A stretch of 64,000 bases of DNA, from contig NZ_MCIB01000012.1 in NCBI RefSeq assembly GCF_003609645.1, forward strand, positions 1 through 64,000, given 5' to 3'. The DNA is from Thermohalobacter berrensis (GTDB taxonomy: Bacteria; Bacillota; Clostridia; Tissierellales; Thermohalobacteraceae). The notes below the pieces were generated by a model that saw only the letters and a program-made list of their open reading frames with translations, had not been told where the DNA came from and made no database searches. Both the position numbers and the translations under genes were made by a program. Positions 57,346-64,000 of this stretch are shown one piece after another (within the stretch, counting starts at the first letter, position 1; each line of letters opens with the position of its first letter).

Positions 57346-58668
57346 GTGAATAAGGAAGCTTTGAAGAAAAGTGTTTGTAAAGCTATTGATAACAATGCTG
57401 AATATATAATTAACATAGGAAAAAGAATTTATGATAATCCGGAGCTTGGATACAAAGAAAATTTTGCTACAAAACTTGTTTTAAAAGAATTTAAAAGGTT
57501 AGGGTTAAAAACTAAAGAAAATATTGCAGTAACAGGTTGTAAAGGTATTATAAAACATAATGATATTGGGCCAACAATAGGAGTTATGGGGGAATTAGAC
57601 GCTGTAATCTGCAAAGAACACCCAGATGCTAATAAAGAAACCGGGGCAATACATGCTTGTGGTCATAATATTCAAATAGCTGGAATGCTTGGAACGGCTA
57701 TAGGGTTAATAAGTTCTGGAGTTTTAGAAAAACTTAATGGTAATGTAGAGTTTATAGCAGTTCCTGCTGAAGAATATGTAGAATTAGAATATAGATCGAG
57801 AATAAAGGATGAAGGAAAGATAAACTTTTTTGGAGGGAAACAAGAACTTATATATAGAGGGGAAATTGATAGCTTAGATATAGCTATAATGTTCCATTCA
57901 TTAGATTTAAGTTCTCAAGGAAAAAAAGCTCTAATAGGGGGAAGTGGTAATGGATTTATAGGAAAAAAGGTTAAATTTATTGGGAAGGAGTCTCATGCTG
58001 GTGGTGCACCAGAAGAAGGCATAAACGCCTTAAATGCAGCAATGCTTGCTATAAATAATATTAATGCACAAAGAGAAACCTTTAAAGATGAAGATAAAAT
58101 AAGAGTCCATCCTATAATAACTAAAGGGGGAGATATAGTAAATATTGTACCTGCTGATGTGAGGATGGAAACCTATGTTAGAGGGAAAACAATTGAAAGT
58201 ATATTAGATGCTAATAAGAAGGTAAACCGTTCATTAATTGCAGGAGCTAAAGCTGTAGGTGCTAATATTGAAATTAATGAGATACCAGGATATTTACCTC
58301 TTTTAAACAATAATGAGCTTGATGAGGTATTTAAAGATAATCTGATTAATTTTATTGATAAAGAGGATATAATGGTTGGTGGAGAATTTGCTGGTTCCTT
58401 TGATTTTGGAGATGTTTCCCATTTGATTCCAAGCCTTCATCCTTTTATAGGAGGAGTTAAAGGCAATTTACATACAAGAGACTTTAAAATTGAAGATCCA
58501 TATCTAGCATATATTGTTCCAGCAAAGGCAATAGCATTAACAATTATTGATTTGCTTTATGATGATGCGAAATTAGGGAAAGAGATAATAGATAACTTTA
58601 AACCAAAGATGTCAAAGGATGAATATATAGACTTCTTATTTAGCGTATCAAAAAACATAATAAAATGA
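57346..58668 (+). CDS. M20 family amidohydrolase (aminoacylase/AbgB-like)
   Basis: About 440 residues. The GTG at 57346 is preferred because GGAGGG directly touches the in-frame ATG at 57337. M20D-type motifs: RIYDNPELGYKENFATKLV, MGELDAVIC, THACGHN-like AIHACGHNIQIAGMLG (metal ligands), VPAEEYVELEYR with the catalytic Glu pair, and GKESHAGGAPEEGINALNAAM. It hydrolyses an N-acyl or aminobenzoyl amide of an amino acid, probably imported by the DUF3100 transporter. Its TGA stop lies inside the first of two tandem palindromes. Confidence 0.88.
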   Translation: MNKEALKKSVCKAIDNNAEYIINIGKRIYDNPELGYKENFATKLVLKEFKRLGLKTKENIAVTGCKGIIKHNDIGPTIGVMGELDAVICKEHPDANKETGAIHACGHNIQIAGMLGTAIGLISSGVLEKLNGNVEFIAVPAEEYVELEYRSRIKDEGKINFFGGKQELIYRGEIDSLDIAIMFHSLDLSSQGKKALIGGSGNGFIGKKVKFIGKESHAGGAPEEGINALNAAMLAINNINAQRETFKDEDKIRVHPIITKGGDIVNIVPADVRMETYVRGKTIESILDANKKVNRSLIAGAKAVGANIEINEIPGYLPLLNNNELDEVFKDNLINFIDKEDIMVGGEFAGSFDFGDVSHLIPSLHPFIGGVKGNLHTRDFKIEDPYLAYIVPAKAIALTIIDLLYDDAKLGKEIIDNFKPKMSKDEYIDFLFSVSKNIIK

Positions 58669-58724
58669 AACGCCGAACCGGGTTCGTTGTTCCAATGAAA
58701 CGCCGAACCGGGTTCGTTGTTCCA
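58666..58724. repeat. Two tandem family-D palindromes
   Basis: Two identical 29-base copies (58666-58694 and 58696-58724), each with GAAACGCCGAACCGGGTTCG and a TTGTTCCA end. A decayed third copy is visible near 58752-58778. Confidence 0.85.
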
Positions 58725-58794
58725 ATATCTCAACAACTAGAAAGCCAAAGGACAACGCCGAATCGTATTGACCGTTCTACTATTGTTTACCCTA

Positions 58795-58803
58795 TGTTAT
58801 AAT
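58795..58803 (+). promoter_or_regulatory. Extended -10 promoter of the DUF6036-type gene
   Basis: TGTTATAAT, 38 bases before the start codon, with no clear -35. Confidence 0.5.
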
Positions 58804-58841
58804 AAAAATATATTAAAGAAGTTGTAACAAGGGGTTTAATC

Positions 58842-59351
58842 ATGAATATAAAAAAGCAACTAGAGGAAAAGCTATATGAAATGGAAAAAGTGGCTAAAGT
58901 ATTTGACATAGAACCCTTTGATATGTATCTACTTGGGGGTTGTGCATGTATATTGGCTGGATATAGTGATAGGGCTACAAGGGATTTTGATTTCATAGAT
59001 TTAAACTATTCGTCTAAATTAGCTAAAGTATTTGTTCATTTAAGGGAATTTGATATGCTTGAGTATGAAAGTACATTAATATCTCCTAAGTATAAAAGTA
59101 GAGCGACAAAATTAGAGCAATTTAAATACTTAAATATTTATGTTTTATCTATAGAAGATATTATTGTAAGTAAAATAATTAGATTATCAGAAAAGGATTT
59201 ACAGGATATAGATTTGCTTATAGAAAAGGCAGATAAAAAATTAATAAATAAAATAATAGAAGAAGTGATAAATAGAAAAGACTTATTTGAGATTAAAAAG
59301 AAGGAATTTAAAAGTAAGTTAAAGATATTTAGGGAGAGATATGATGTATAG
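58842..59351 (+). CDS. DUF6036-type nucleotidyltransferase
   Basis: A 169-residue protein. FDMYLLGGCACILAGYSDRATRDFDFIDL carries a GG...R.T.DFD pattern typical of DUF6036/AbiEii-like nucleotidyltransferases, followed by NIYVLSIEDIIVSKIIRLSEKDLQDIDLL, the conserved helix that lies against the active site. Relatives are partners in toxin-antitoxin systems. The next gene overlaps by 11 bases, so they form a pair. RBS is weak (AAGGGG at long spacing). Confidence 0.75.
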   Translation: MNIKKQLEEKLYEMEKVAKVFDIEPFDMYLLGGCACILAGYSDRATRDFDFIDLNYSSKLAKVFVHLREFDMLEYESTLISPKYKSRATKLEQFKYLNIYVLSIEDIIVSKIIRLSEKDLQDIDLLIEKADKKLINKIIEEVINRKDLFEIKKKEFKSKLKIFRERYDV

Positions 59352-59682
59352 GATAGTTTGTGAAAGCTATAGAAATTATATAAAGGATTTTAATAATAAT
59401 AAAAATGATTTTCGCTATAAAGTTATACTTCCTTTTAGCTTAATATTAGATTTAAATAAGTATAAAAAGGAAAGAGAAAAAGAAACTTTAAAATATAAAA
59501 AACTTCAGGATTTTATCTTTTTAATTAAAAACTCTATAGATGACTATCCTCACTTCAAATCATTTATTTGGACTTTAGAATCAAGGGGAATAAGGGGACA
59601 ATATTATGGAGTATTAAGTGACGAGGAGTTTCAGGAACAAGTTAAGATACTAAATATGTTTTTGAAACTAAGCTATTGGTAA
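59341..59682 (+). CDS. Unknown 113-residue partner protein
   Basis: I do not recognise this family. It is soluble, basic at the N-terminal half (ESYRNYIKDFNNNKNDFRYKVILPFSLILDLNKYKKEREKE is the first part) and ends with WTLESRGIRGQYYGVLSDEEFQEQV. It starts inside the DUF6036-type gene (ATG at 59341 or 59344, RBS AGGGAGAG), so expression is coupled. Size, overlap and neighbour suggest the other half of a toxin-antitoxin pair. Confidence 0.6.
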   Translation: MMYRIVCESYRNYIKDFNNNKNDFRYKVILPFSLILDLNKYKKEREKETLKYKKLQDFIFLIKNSIDDYPHFKSFIWTLESRGIRGQYYGVLSDEEFQEQVKILNMFLKLSYW

Positions 59683-59754
59683 TTATGTAATGTAAAAGTG
59701 AGTTTATCGTTCCAATTATTTTGGGATAAACACAATGAAATACACTTTTTAAAG

Positions 59755-59763
59755 TGTTATAAT
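59755..59763 (+). promoter_or_regulatory. Extended -10 promoter of the coiled-coil gene
   Basis: TGTTATAAT, 21 bases before the ATG at 59784. It overlaps the end of the dyad ACACTTTTTAAAGTGT (59742-59757), which could be an operator. Confidence 0.5.
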
Positions 59764-59783
59764 GATATTGAGGTGGTAACCCC

Positions 59784-60278
59784 ATGGAAAAAGAATTGTT
59801 AAGGGCAATTAGGGAAATGTTTAAGGAAGAATTAGGGCCTGTAAAGATAGAAATAAAAAATATTAAAGATGAAGTAGCTAATATAAAAGATGAGGCAACT
59901 AACCTAAAAGATGAAGTGAATGCTATAAAAGATGAAGTGAGTAATATAAAAAGTGAAATGGCTAATATAAGGGATGAAGTTAACGATGTAAAAGGTGAAA
60001 TGAACCACTTAAAAACTGAAGTTAATAACTTAAAAATTGAAGTTAGTAATTTAAAAGATGAAACAACTAAACTAAAGATTAAAATGGATGAAACCTATGA
60101 AATTGTTAAAGCACTAGAGCATTCATCTCAGGTAAACAAAGCAGATCATGATAAAATGGAAAATGATATAGCTCATATAAAAGGGAATATGGAAGCAATT
60201 AAGAAGGATATTTATAGAATTGAGGAAGCTACAGCCAACAATTGGGCAGATATTGCCAGACTTAAACAAGCGAAATAG
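59784..60278 (+). CDS. Coiled-coil repeat protein
   Basis: A 164-residue protein made mostly of a seven-residue repeat of the form IKDEVxN (about residues 20-105: NIKDEVA, NLKDEVN, NIKSEMA, NLKIEVS and similar), a regular parallel coiled coil. The tail (HDKMENDIAHIKGNMEAIKKDIYRIEEATANNWADIARLKQ) continues helically. There is no signal or enzyme motif. Such genes are common in Firmicutes and of unknown role. The repeat DNA makes length change by slippage likely. RBS GAGGTGG. Confidence 0.8.
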   Translation: MEKELLRAIREMFKEELGPVKIEIKNIKDEVANIKDEATNLKDEVNAIKDEVSNIKSEMANIRDEVNDVKGEMNHLKTEVNNLKIEVSNLKDETTKLKIKMDETYEIVKALEHSSQVNKADHDKMENDIAHIKGNMEAIKKDIYRIEEATANNWADIARLKQAK

Positions 60279-60344
60279 CTATGAAAGGCTAACCCAGTTG
60301 GAGTTTTAGTTTTGGGAAAAGTTGTAAATAGCATTTTAACTGTT

Positions 60345-60376
60345 GCTGATGGATTCGTAATCCATCAGCTTTTTTT
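60345..60376 (+). terminator. Family-B hairpin with T tract
   Basis: GCTGATGGATT-cgt-AATCCATCAGC followed by seven T residues: a textbook terminator for the coiled-coil gene. Confidence 0.85.
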
Positions 60377-60382
60377 ACAAAG

Positions 60383-60454
60383 GTTGAGGGATTACGAATC
60401 CCTCAACAACTGGAACGCTGAACCGCTGGAACGCTGAACCGGGTTCGGCGTTCC
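60383..60454. repeat. Inverted family-B hairpin plus family-D palindromes
   Basis: GTTGAGGGATT-acg-AATCCCTCAAC (60383-60407) is in the opposite orientation to the preceding hairpin. A broken family-D copy (60412-60426) abuts a full one (60428-60454: GGAACGCtGAACC-g-GGTTCgGCGTTCC). Confidence 0.75.
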
Positions 60455-60523
60455 AATGTATATATTTAAATAACATGGAAATATTAATATATATATTTTC
60501 AAAAATAAAAAAATTGAAAATAA

Positions 60524-60552
60524 TTGCTTAATTTTAACAAATAAATTATAAT
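60524..60552 (+). promoter_or_regulatory. Promoter of the Fic gene
   Basis: TTGCTT (60524-60529), 17 bases, TATAAT (60547-60552), about 48 bases before the ATG. Confidence 0.6.
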
Positions 60553-60599
60553 TTTATTAGAGATTGAAAATTAAGTTTTAATAAGGATGGGATAATAAT

Positions 60600-61685
60600 A
60601 TGAAACCTTTTAAGCCATTAAAATTACCTTTGGAGGGAAAAATTGATCAACTGAAGTTTGTAAATGAATTAGTAGAGGCTAGTACAAATGTAGGTAAATA
60701 TCAAATAATGCTTAGAAACTCTAAGATAAATTCTGACTTTCTCATAAATCCATTAATACTACAAGAAGCTGTTCAATCAACTAAAATTGAAGGGACACAA
60801 GTTACTCTTGATGAAGTTCTTGAATCAGAAATAGATGAAAAGGAAAGAAATGAGGATACACAAGAGGTACTAAATTATTATGAGGCTCTTAAATATGGAG
60901 AAAGGGCTTTGAAGTTTTTACCTATTTCAACAAGATTATTCAAAGATTTGCATAAAATACTTTTTAGTGGTGAAGTTAGAGGCTCAAGTAGACAGCCAGG
61001 AGAATATAGAAAAATTCAAAGCTTTATTGGCCCAGAAGGTTGTACTATAGAAACTGCTTCTTTTGTGCCACCAGAACCCCAATTAGTAGATGAGTATATG
61101 TCAAATTTAGAAATGTATATAAATGAACCAGAAGATGATTTAAACCACCTAGTGAGAATTGCCATAATACATGCACAATTTGAAACAATTCATCCTTTTT
61201 TAGATGGTAACGGTAGGATTGGTCGTATTCTTATACCTTTATATTTATATAATTATAAAGTGATAGATAGTCCTAATTTTTTTATAAGTGAGACTTTAGA
61301 GAAGGACAAACATAAATATTATAAGCTATTAAATGATACCAGATTTAATGAAAGATGGAATGAGTGGATAAAGTTTTTCCTACAAAGTGTAAATAAGCAA
61401 GCAAAAGGGAATATAAAACTGATTGAGGACATTAATAATTTATATGAAAGAGACTTGGAAGTAGCAATGAAATTAGTAAAGAGCAATAATATAGTAAAAA
61501 TAATAAATGCAATGTATCAAAAACCTATATTTAATGTTAAGACTATGGTTAATATAACCGGTATAAGTGATACTACTTGTAGAAGGTATTTGGATGAATT
61601 GGAAAGAAACAATATTATTTTCTCAGATAATAAGTTTAGAAATAGAAAGTATTACTATTATAATCTTTTAGATTTATTAAGATAA
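60600..61685 (+). CDS. Fic family protein, probable AMP transferase
   Basis: A 361-residue Fic protein. The catalytic motif HPFLDGNGRIGR lies at about 198-209, complete with the catalytic histidine. An upstream SxxxEG motif (STKIEG, residues 60-65) matches the inhibitory helix of class II Fic proteins, whose glutamate blocks ATP. The C-terminus holds a winged helix (IINAMYQKPIFNVKTMVNITGISDTTCRRYLDELERNNII). Fic enzymes transfer AMP to hydroxyls of target proteins; the target is unknown. It stands alone with its own promoter, between palindromic repeats. RBS AAGGATGG. Confidence 0.93.
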   Translation: MKPFKPLKLPLEGKIDQLKFVNELVEASTNVGKYQIMLRNSKINSDFLINPLILQEAVQSTKIEGTQVTLDEVLESEIDEKERNEDTQEVLNYYEALKYGERALKFLPISTRLFKDLHKILFSGEVRGSSRQPGEYRKIQSFIGPEGCTIETASFVPPEPQLVDEYMSNLEMYINEPEDDLNHLVRIAIIHAQFETIHPFLDGNGRIGRILIPLYLYNYKVIDSPNFFISETLEKDKHKYYKLLNDTRFNERWNEWIKFFLQSVNKQAKGNIKLIEDINNLYERDLEVAMKLVKSNNIVKIINAMYQKPIFNVKTMVNITGISDTTCRRYLDELERNNIIFSDNKFRNRKYYYYNLLDLLR

Positions 61686-61713
61686 TTGAAAAAGGAATCG
61701 AGTCTTTATTTAA

Positions 61714-61768
61714 GGAACGCTGAACCGGGTTCGTTGTTCCAGGAACGCTGAACCGGGTTCGTTGTTCC
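61714..61768. repeat. Two tandem family-D palindromes after fic
   Basis: Identical 27-base copies (61714-61740 and 61742-61768), GGAACGCTGAACCGGGTTCG plus TTGTTCC, followed by AGAGCTTTTTTC. Confidence 0.85.
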
Positions 61769-61848
61769 AGAGCTTTTTTCTTGATTATTTTTTCCTATAA
61801 TGGGTAATTATATATAGAAACATTTTATAAAATTTAGGAGGGATCTAT

Positions 61849-62070
61849 ATGAAATTTAGAATTGAATATTGTACTAGCTGAGGCTACAGACCTAAGGCCT
61901 TGGAATTGGCCGAATATATTTTAAAGAAATACAAAAATGATGTTAAGTCCTTTGAGCTTGTACCATCTTCAGGTGGAGTTTTTGAAGTGACCTACAACGA
62001 CAATTTGATTTACTCTAAAAAAGAAACTGGTAGATTTCCAGAAATCCAAGAAATAGAAAACTTATTGTAA
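61849..62070 (+). CDS. Selenoprotein W-like protein (Rdx family) with in-frame TGA
   Basis: An ATG at 61849 behind TTAGGAGGG opens a frame with TGA at 61879-61881 that continues to TAA at 62070. Reading TGA as selenocysteine (U) gives 73 residues: MKFRIEYCTSUGYRPKA at the start (split here), then LELAEYILKKY, SFELVPSSGGVFEVTYND, LIYSKKETGRFPE. CTSU matches the CxxU redox motif of the SelW/SelT/SelH (Rdx) family at the right place after the first strand, and the EVTYND..LIYSKK part fits the family. A small GGCC/GGCC hairpin lies 15-30 bases after the TGA, where a bacterial SECIS would be. Standard gene finders would miss or truncate it. Role: thiol redox. Confidence 0.85.
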
Positions 62071-62087
62071 ATAGGGTTTTAACTGTT

Positions 62088-62119
62088 GCTGATGGATTCG
62101 TAATCCATCAGCTTTTTTT
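62088..62119 (+). terminator. Family-B hairpin with T tract after selenoprotein gene
   Basis: GCTGATGGATT-cgt-AATCCATCAGC and seven T residues. An inverted family-B hairpin (62126-62150) follows. Confidence 0.85.
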
Positions 62120-62193
62120 ATAACTGTTGAGGGATTACGAATCCCTCAACAACAAACCTAACCACTATCCACTAACCACCAAAAACTGTATTT

Positions 62194-62300
62194 GTAGTAA
62201 CGGACCACAAAGCATCACTTCTAAGGTAAAGTAACGGACATCCTAGTTTATCTTCTTTGGTCAAAGAAACGGTCCTCCTAAAATTATCTTCTTCGGCTAT
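62194..62300 (+). repeat. 34-bp AGTAACGGAC repeat array, 3 units
   Basis: Units near 62196, 62230 and 62264 (the last decayed, AGAAACGGTC). It follows the ACCACCAAAAACTG phrase, as at 190 and 24696. Confidence 0.75.
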
Positions 62301-62442
62301 ACCAACAAAAAGTTTACAGCATCAAAAATAGGGTAGTTTATTTATAAGCCTTATGCACAGCAAAACTATATAAAAGGGGGAAATCTGTTGACTTAACAAA
62401 GGCTGTGTAGCTTAATTAAAATAAGTCAATAGATTATTAAGG

Positions 62443-64000
62443 ATGAAATATAATAAAGAAGATTTTAAAAAGAGGTTATTACAAAAGCTTAAGTCTGAAA
62501 GGGGAGTTACCATAGAAGAAGCCTCATTATTAGATATATACTATGCCCTTGGAGATTTAATAAGGGACCTTATTTCCGACAGTTGGGTTGAAACCAATAG
62601 AAGATACATTGAAGAAGAAGAAAAACAGGTATACTATTTTTCAATGGAATTTCTGATGGGAAAGCTCCTTATAAGCAACCTAATTAACCTTGGAATTAAG
62701 GATTTATGTGAGGAATGTCTTGATGATTTTGGTATAAGCTTAGAAGATGTTGAAGGAGTTGAAAAGGACCAAGGATTAGGAAATGGAGGGCTAGGAAGAC
62801 TTGCAGCATGCTTTATGGATTCAATGGCATCAATAGGTGTTCCTGGCCATGGATGTGGAATAAGATATAATTACGGGCTTTTTGAACAGAGGATAATAGA
62901 TGGCTATCAGGTAGAGTTTCCAGACAAATGGCTTCAATATGATAATGTTTGGGAACTTAGGAAGGAAAATAAGGCTGTAGAAGTAAAATTTGGTGGAGAC
63001 GTAAGGGTTGAAGGGGAAAATGGAAAATTAAAATTTATACATGAAAATTATGAATCAGTATTAGCTGTTCCCTACGATACACCTATTATAGGATATGAAA
63101 ATAAACAGGTAAACACCTTAAGATTGTGGAGTGCAGAGGCGTTAAAGGAATTTGACTTTGCTAATTTTAGTAAAGGGGATTATTCAAAGGCCTTTGAGTA
63201 TAAAAATACTGTAGAAGCCATAACCCATGTACTTTATCCTAATGACGCCTTTGAAGCAGGGAAAATATTAAGGCTTAAGCAGGAATACTTTTTAGTTTCT
63301 GCAGGAATACAGAGCATATTGAGGACATTTAAGCATCTAAATAAGCCTGTAGAATACTTAGATGATTATGTAGCTATACACATAAATGATACACATCCAG
63401 CTTTAGCAATACCTGAACTTATGAGGATACTCATGGATGAAGAGGGGCTAGGCTGGGATGAAGCATGGAGGGTTACAACAAACACTATATCCTATACAAA
63501 TCATACTATAATGTCAGAAGCCATGGAAAAGTGGGATGTAAATATTTTCAAGAAGCTTCTTCCACGTATATACATGATAGTAGATGAAATAAATGAAAGA
63601 TTTTGTAAAGAGCTTTGGAACACTAAATACTATGGAGATTTTCAAAAGATAAGTGAAATGGCTATTATAGCCCATAATCAAATTAGAATGGCCCACCTTG
63701 CAATCGTTGGAAGCCATAGTGTAAATGGTGTGGCAAAGCTTCATACAGAAATACTTAAAAAGCAGGAACTAAAGGATTTCTTCGATTATTATCCATATAA
63801 ATTTAATAACAAAACAAATGGTATTACTCATAGAAGATGGTTTATAAAGGCAAATCCTAAATTGACTAATTTAATAACTGAAAAAATAGGTGATAGTTGG
63901 ATTAAGTCACCAACAAATATAAGGGAAATTTTAAGGTATAAGGATGATCCAGCATTTCAGGAAGAGGTATATAAAATAAAGCAGGAAAACAAGGTAAGAT
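62443..64000 (+). CDS. glgP: Glycogen phosphorylase, 5' part (runs off window)
   Basis: An open frame from the ATG at 62443 (AAGG upstream) to the window end, 519 codons without a stop; full family length is about 800. It releases glucose-1-phosphate from glycogen using pyridoxal phosphate. Motifs: VYYFSMEFLMGKLL, DQGLGNGGLGRLAACFMDSMA, VPGHGCGIRYNYGLF, HINDTHPALAIPELMR, TNHTIMSEAMEKWDV and FNNKTNGITHRRW. The PLP-lysine region lies beyond the window. Base use (more AGG, GCC, CTT) looks slightly richer in GC than the neighbouring small genes. Confidence 0.95.
   Translation, partial: MKYNKEDFKKRLLQKLKSERGVTIEEASLLDIYYALGDLIRDLISDSWVETNRRYIEEEEKQVYYFSMEFLMGKLLISNLINLGIKDLCEECLDDFGISLEDVEGVEKDQGLGNGGLGRLAACFMDSMASIGVPGHGCGIRYNYGLFEQRIIDGYQVEFPDKWLQYDNVWELRKENKAVEVKFGGDVRVEGENGKLKFIHENYESVLAVPYDTPIIGYENKQVNTLRLWSAEALKEFDFANFSKGDYSKAFEYKNTVEAITHVLYPNDAFEAGKILRLKQEYFLVSAGIQSILRTFKHLNKPVEYLDDYVAIHINDTHPALAIPELMRILMDEEGLGWDEAWRVTTNTISYTNHTIMSEAMEKWDVNIFKKLLPRIYMIVDEINERFCKELWNTKYYGDFQKISEMAIIAHNQIRMAHLAIVGSHSVNGVAKLHTEILKKQELKDFFDYYPYKFNNKTNGITHRRWFIKANPKLTNLITEKIGDSWIKSPTNIREILRYKDDPAFQEEVYKIKQENKVR

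Larger units (their letters stand above)
60279..60599. other. Gap with two hairpins, family-D repeat and promoter
   Basis: No gene. Family-B hairpin with T tract (60345-60376), inverted family-B hairpin (60383-60407), a truncated and a full family-D palindrome (60412-60454), and a promoter (60524-60552). Confidence 0.75.
62071..62442. other. Gap with hairpins and a small 34-bp array
   Basis: No gene. Double family-B hairpin (62088-62150) nearly identical to 60345-60407, an ACTAACCACCAAAAACTG phrase, three 34-bp units (62194-62300), then AT-rich sequence with a possible promoter TTGACT (62388-62393), 17 bases, CTTAAT for glgP. Confidence 0.7.

Noticed and set aside
53219-61768. Integron-like cassette array with attC sites
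   Set aside because: Palindromes border cassettes, but they lack the expected attC box motifs, there is no integrase, and most cassettes carry their own promoters.

Overview
The window looks like the chromosome of a low-GC, Gram-positive anaerobe of the Clostridia/Tissierellia type. Evidence: AT-rich coding sequence, strong AGGAGG-type ribosome binding sites with some GTG and TTG starts, a Crp/Fnr regulator, clostridial-style PTS permeases, a selenoprotein W-like gene read through an in-frame TGA, and a wall glycan cluster with an undecaprenyl-phosphate sugar transferase. I cannot name the species. Almost every gene is on the + strand; the one clear exception is a coiled-coil lipoprotein at 20593-21231.

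1-7.5 kb: an AEC-family permease, trmB, a secreted copper-amine-oxidase-N/leucine-rich-repeat protein, then a 5-oxoproline unit: two DUF969/DUF979 transporter subunits, pyroglutamyl-peptidase and a gamma-glutamylcyclotransferase-like protein.

7.5-18.6 kb: an amino-sugar/peptidoglycan salvage region: Crp/Fnr regulator, MurNAc PTS (murP), MupG-like 6-phospho-N-acetylmuramidase, murQ, a GntR/HutC regulator, secreted NagZ, GlcNAc PTS, nagA and nagB. Together they would cut muropeptides outside, import GlcNAc and MurNAc-containing sugars as 6-phosphates, and convert them to fructose-6-phosphate. Two operator-like sites lie before murP.

15.8-25.4 kb: genes are separated by long non-coding stretches filled with several repeat families. 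The most striking is a degenerate tandem repeat of about 34 bp with a near-invariant AGTAACGGAC core, in nine arrays in the window, all in one orientation. The genes here are a TIM-barrel-like protein, a lipoprotein, a nucleotidyltransferase/four-helix-bundle pair, fabZ, and a fused MNT-HEPN (MntA-HepT type) protein.

25.4-53.2 kb: a large surface-polysaccharide (probably S-layer glycan or secondary wall polymer) cluster. It has an O-antigen-ligase-like protein with TPRs, GDP-rhamnose genes (manC, gmd, rmd), an ABC exporter (wzm/wzt with a glycan-binding tail), a coiled-coil methyltransferase, many GT4 glycosyltransferases, a pyruvyltransferase with an FrhB-like partner, an LPG-synthase-like membrane protein, a GT2 gene broken by one stop codon, a WbaP-like initiating transferase, galU and ugd.

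53.2-64 kb: a series of small, unrelated transcription units, mostly bordered by copies of a GAACCGGGTTCG-centred palindrome: frameshifted vanZ, a HEPN-motif/AbiGi-like pair (candidate defence or toxin-antitoxin module), a DUF3100 transporter with M20 amidohydrolase, a DUF6036-type nucleotidyltransferase with a small partner, a coiled-coil protein, a Fic protein, the selenoprotein, and the 5' part of glycogen phosphorylase, which runs off the end.
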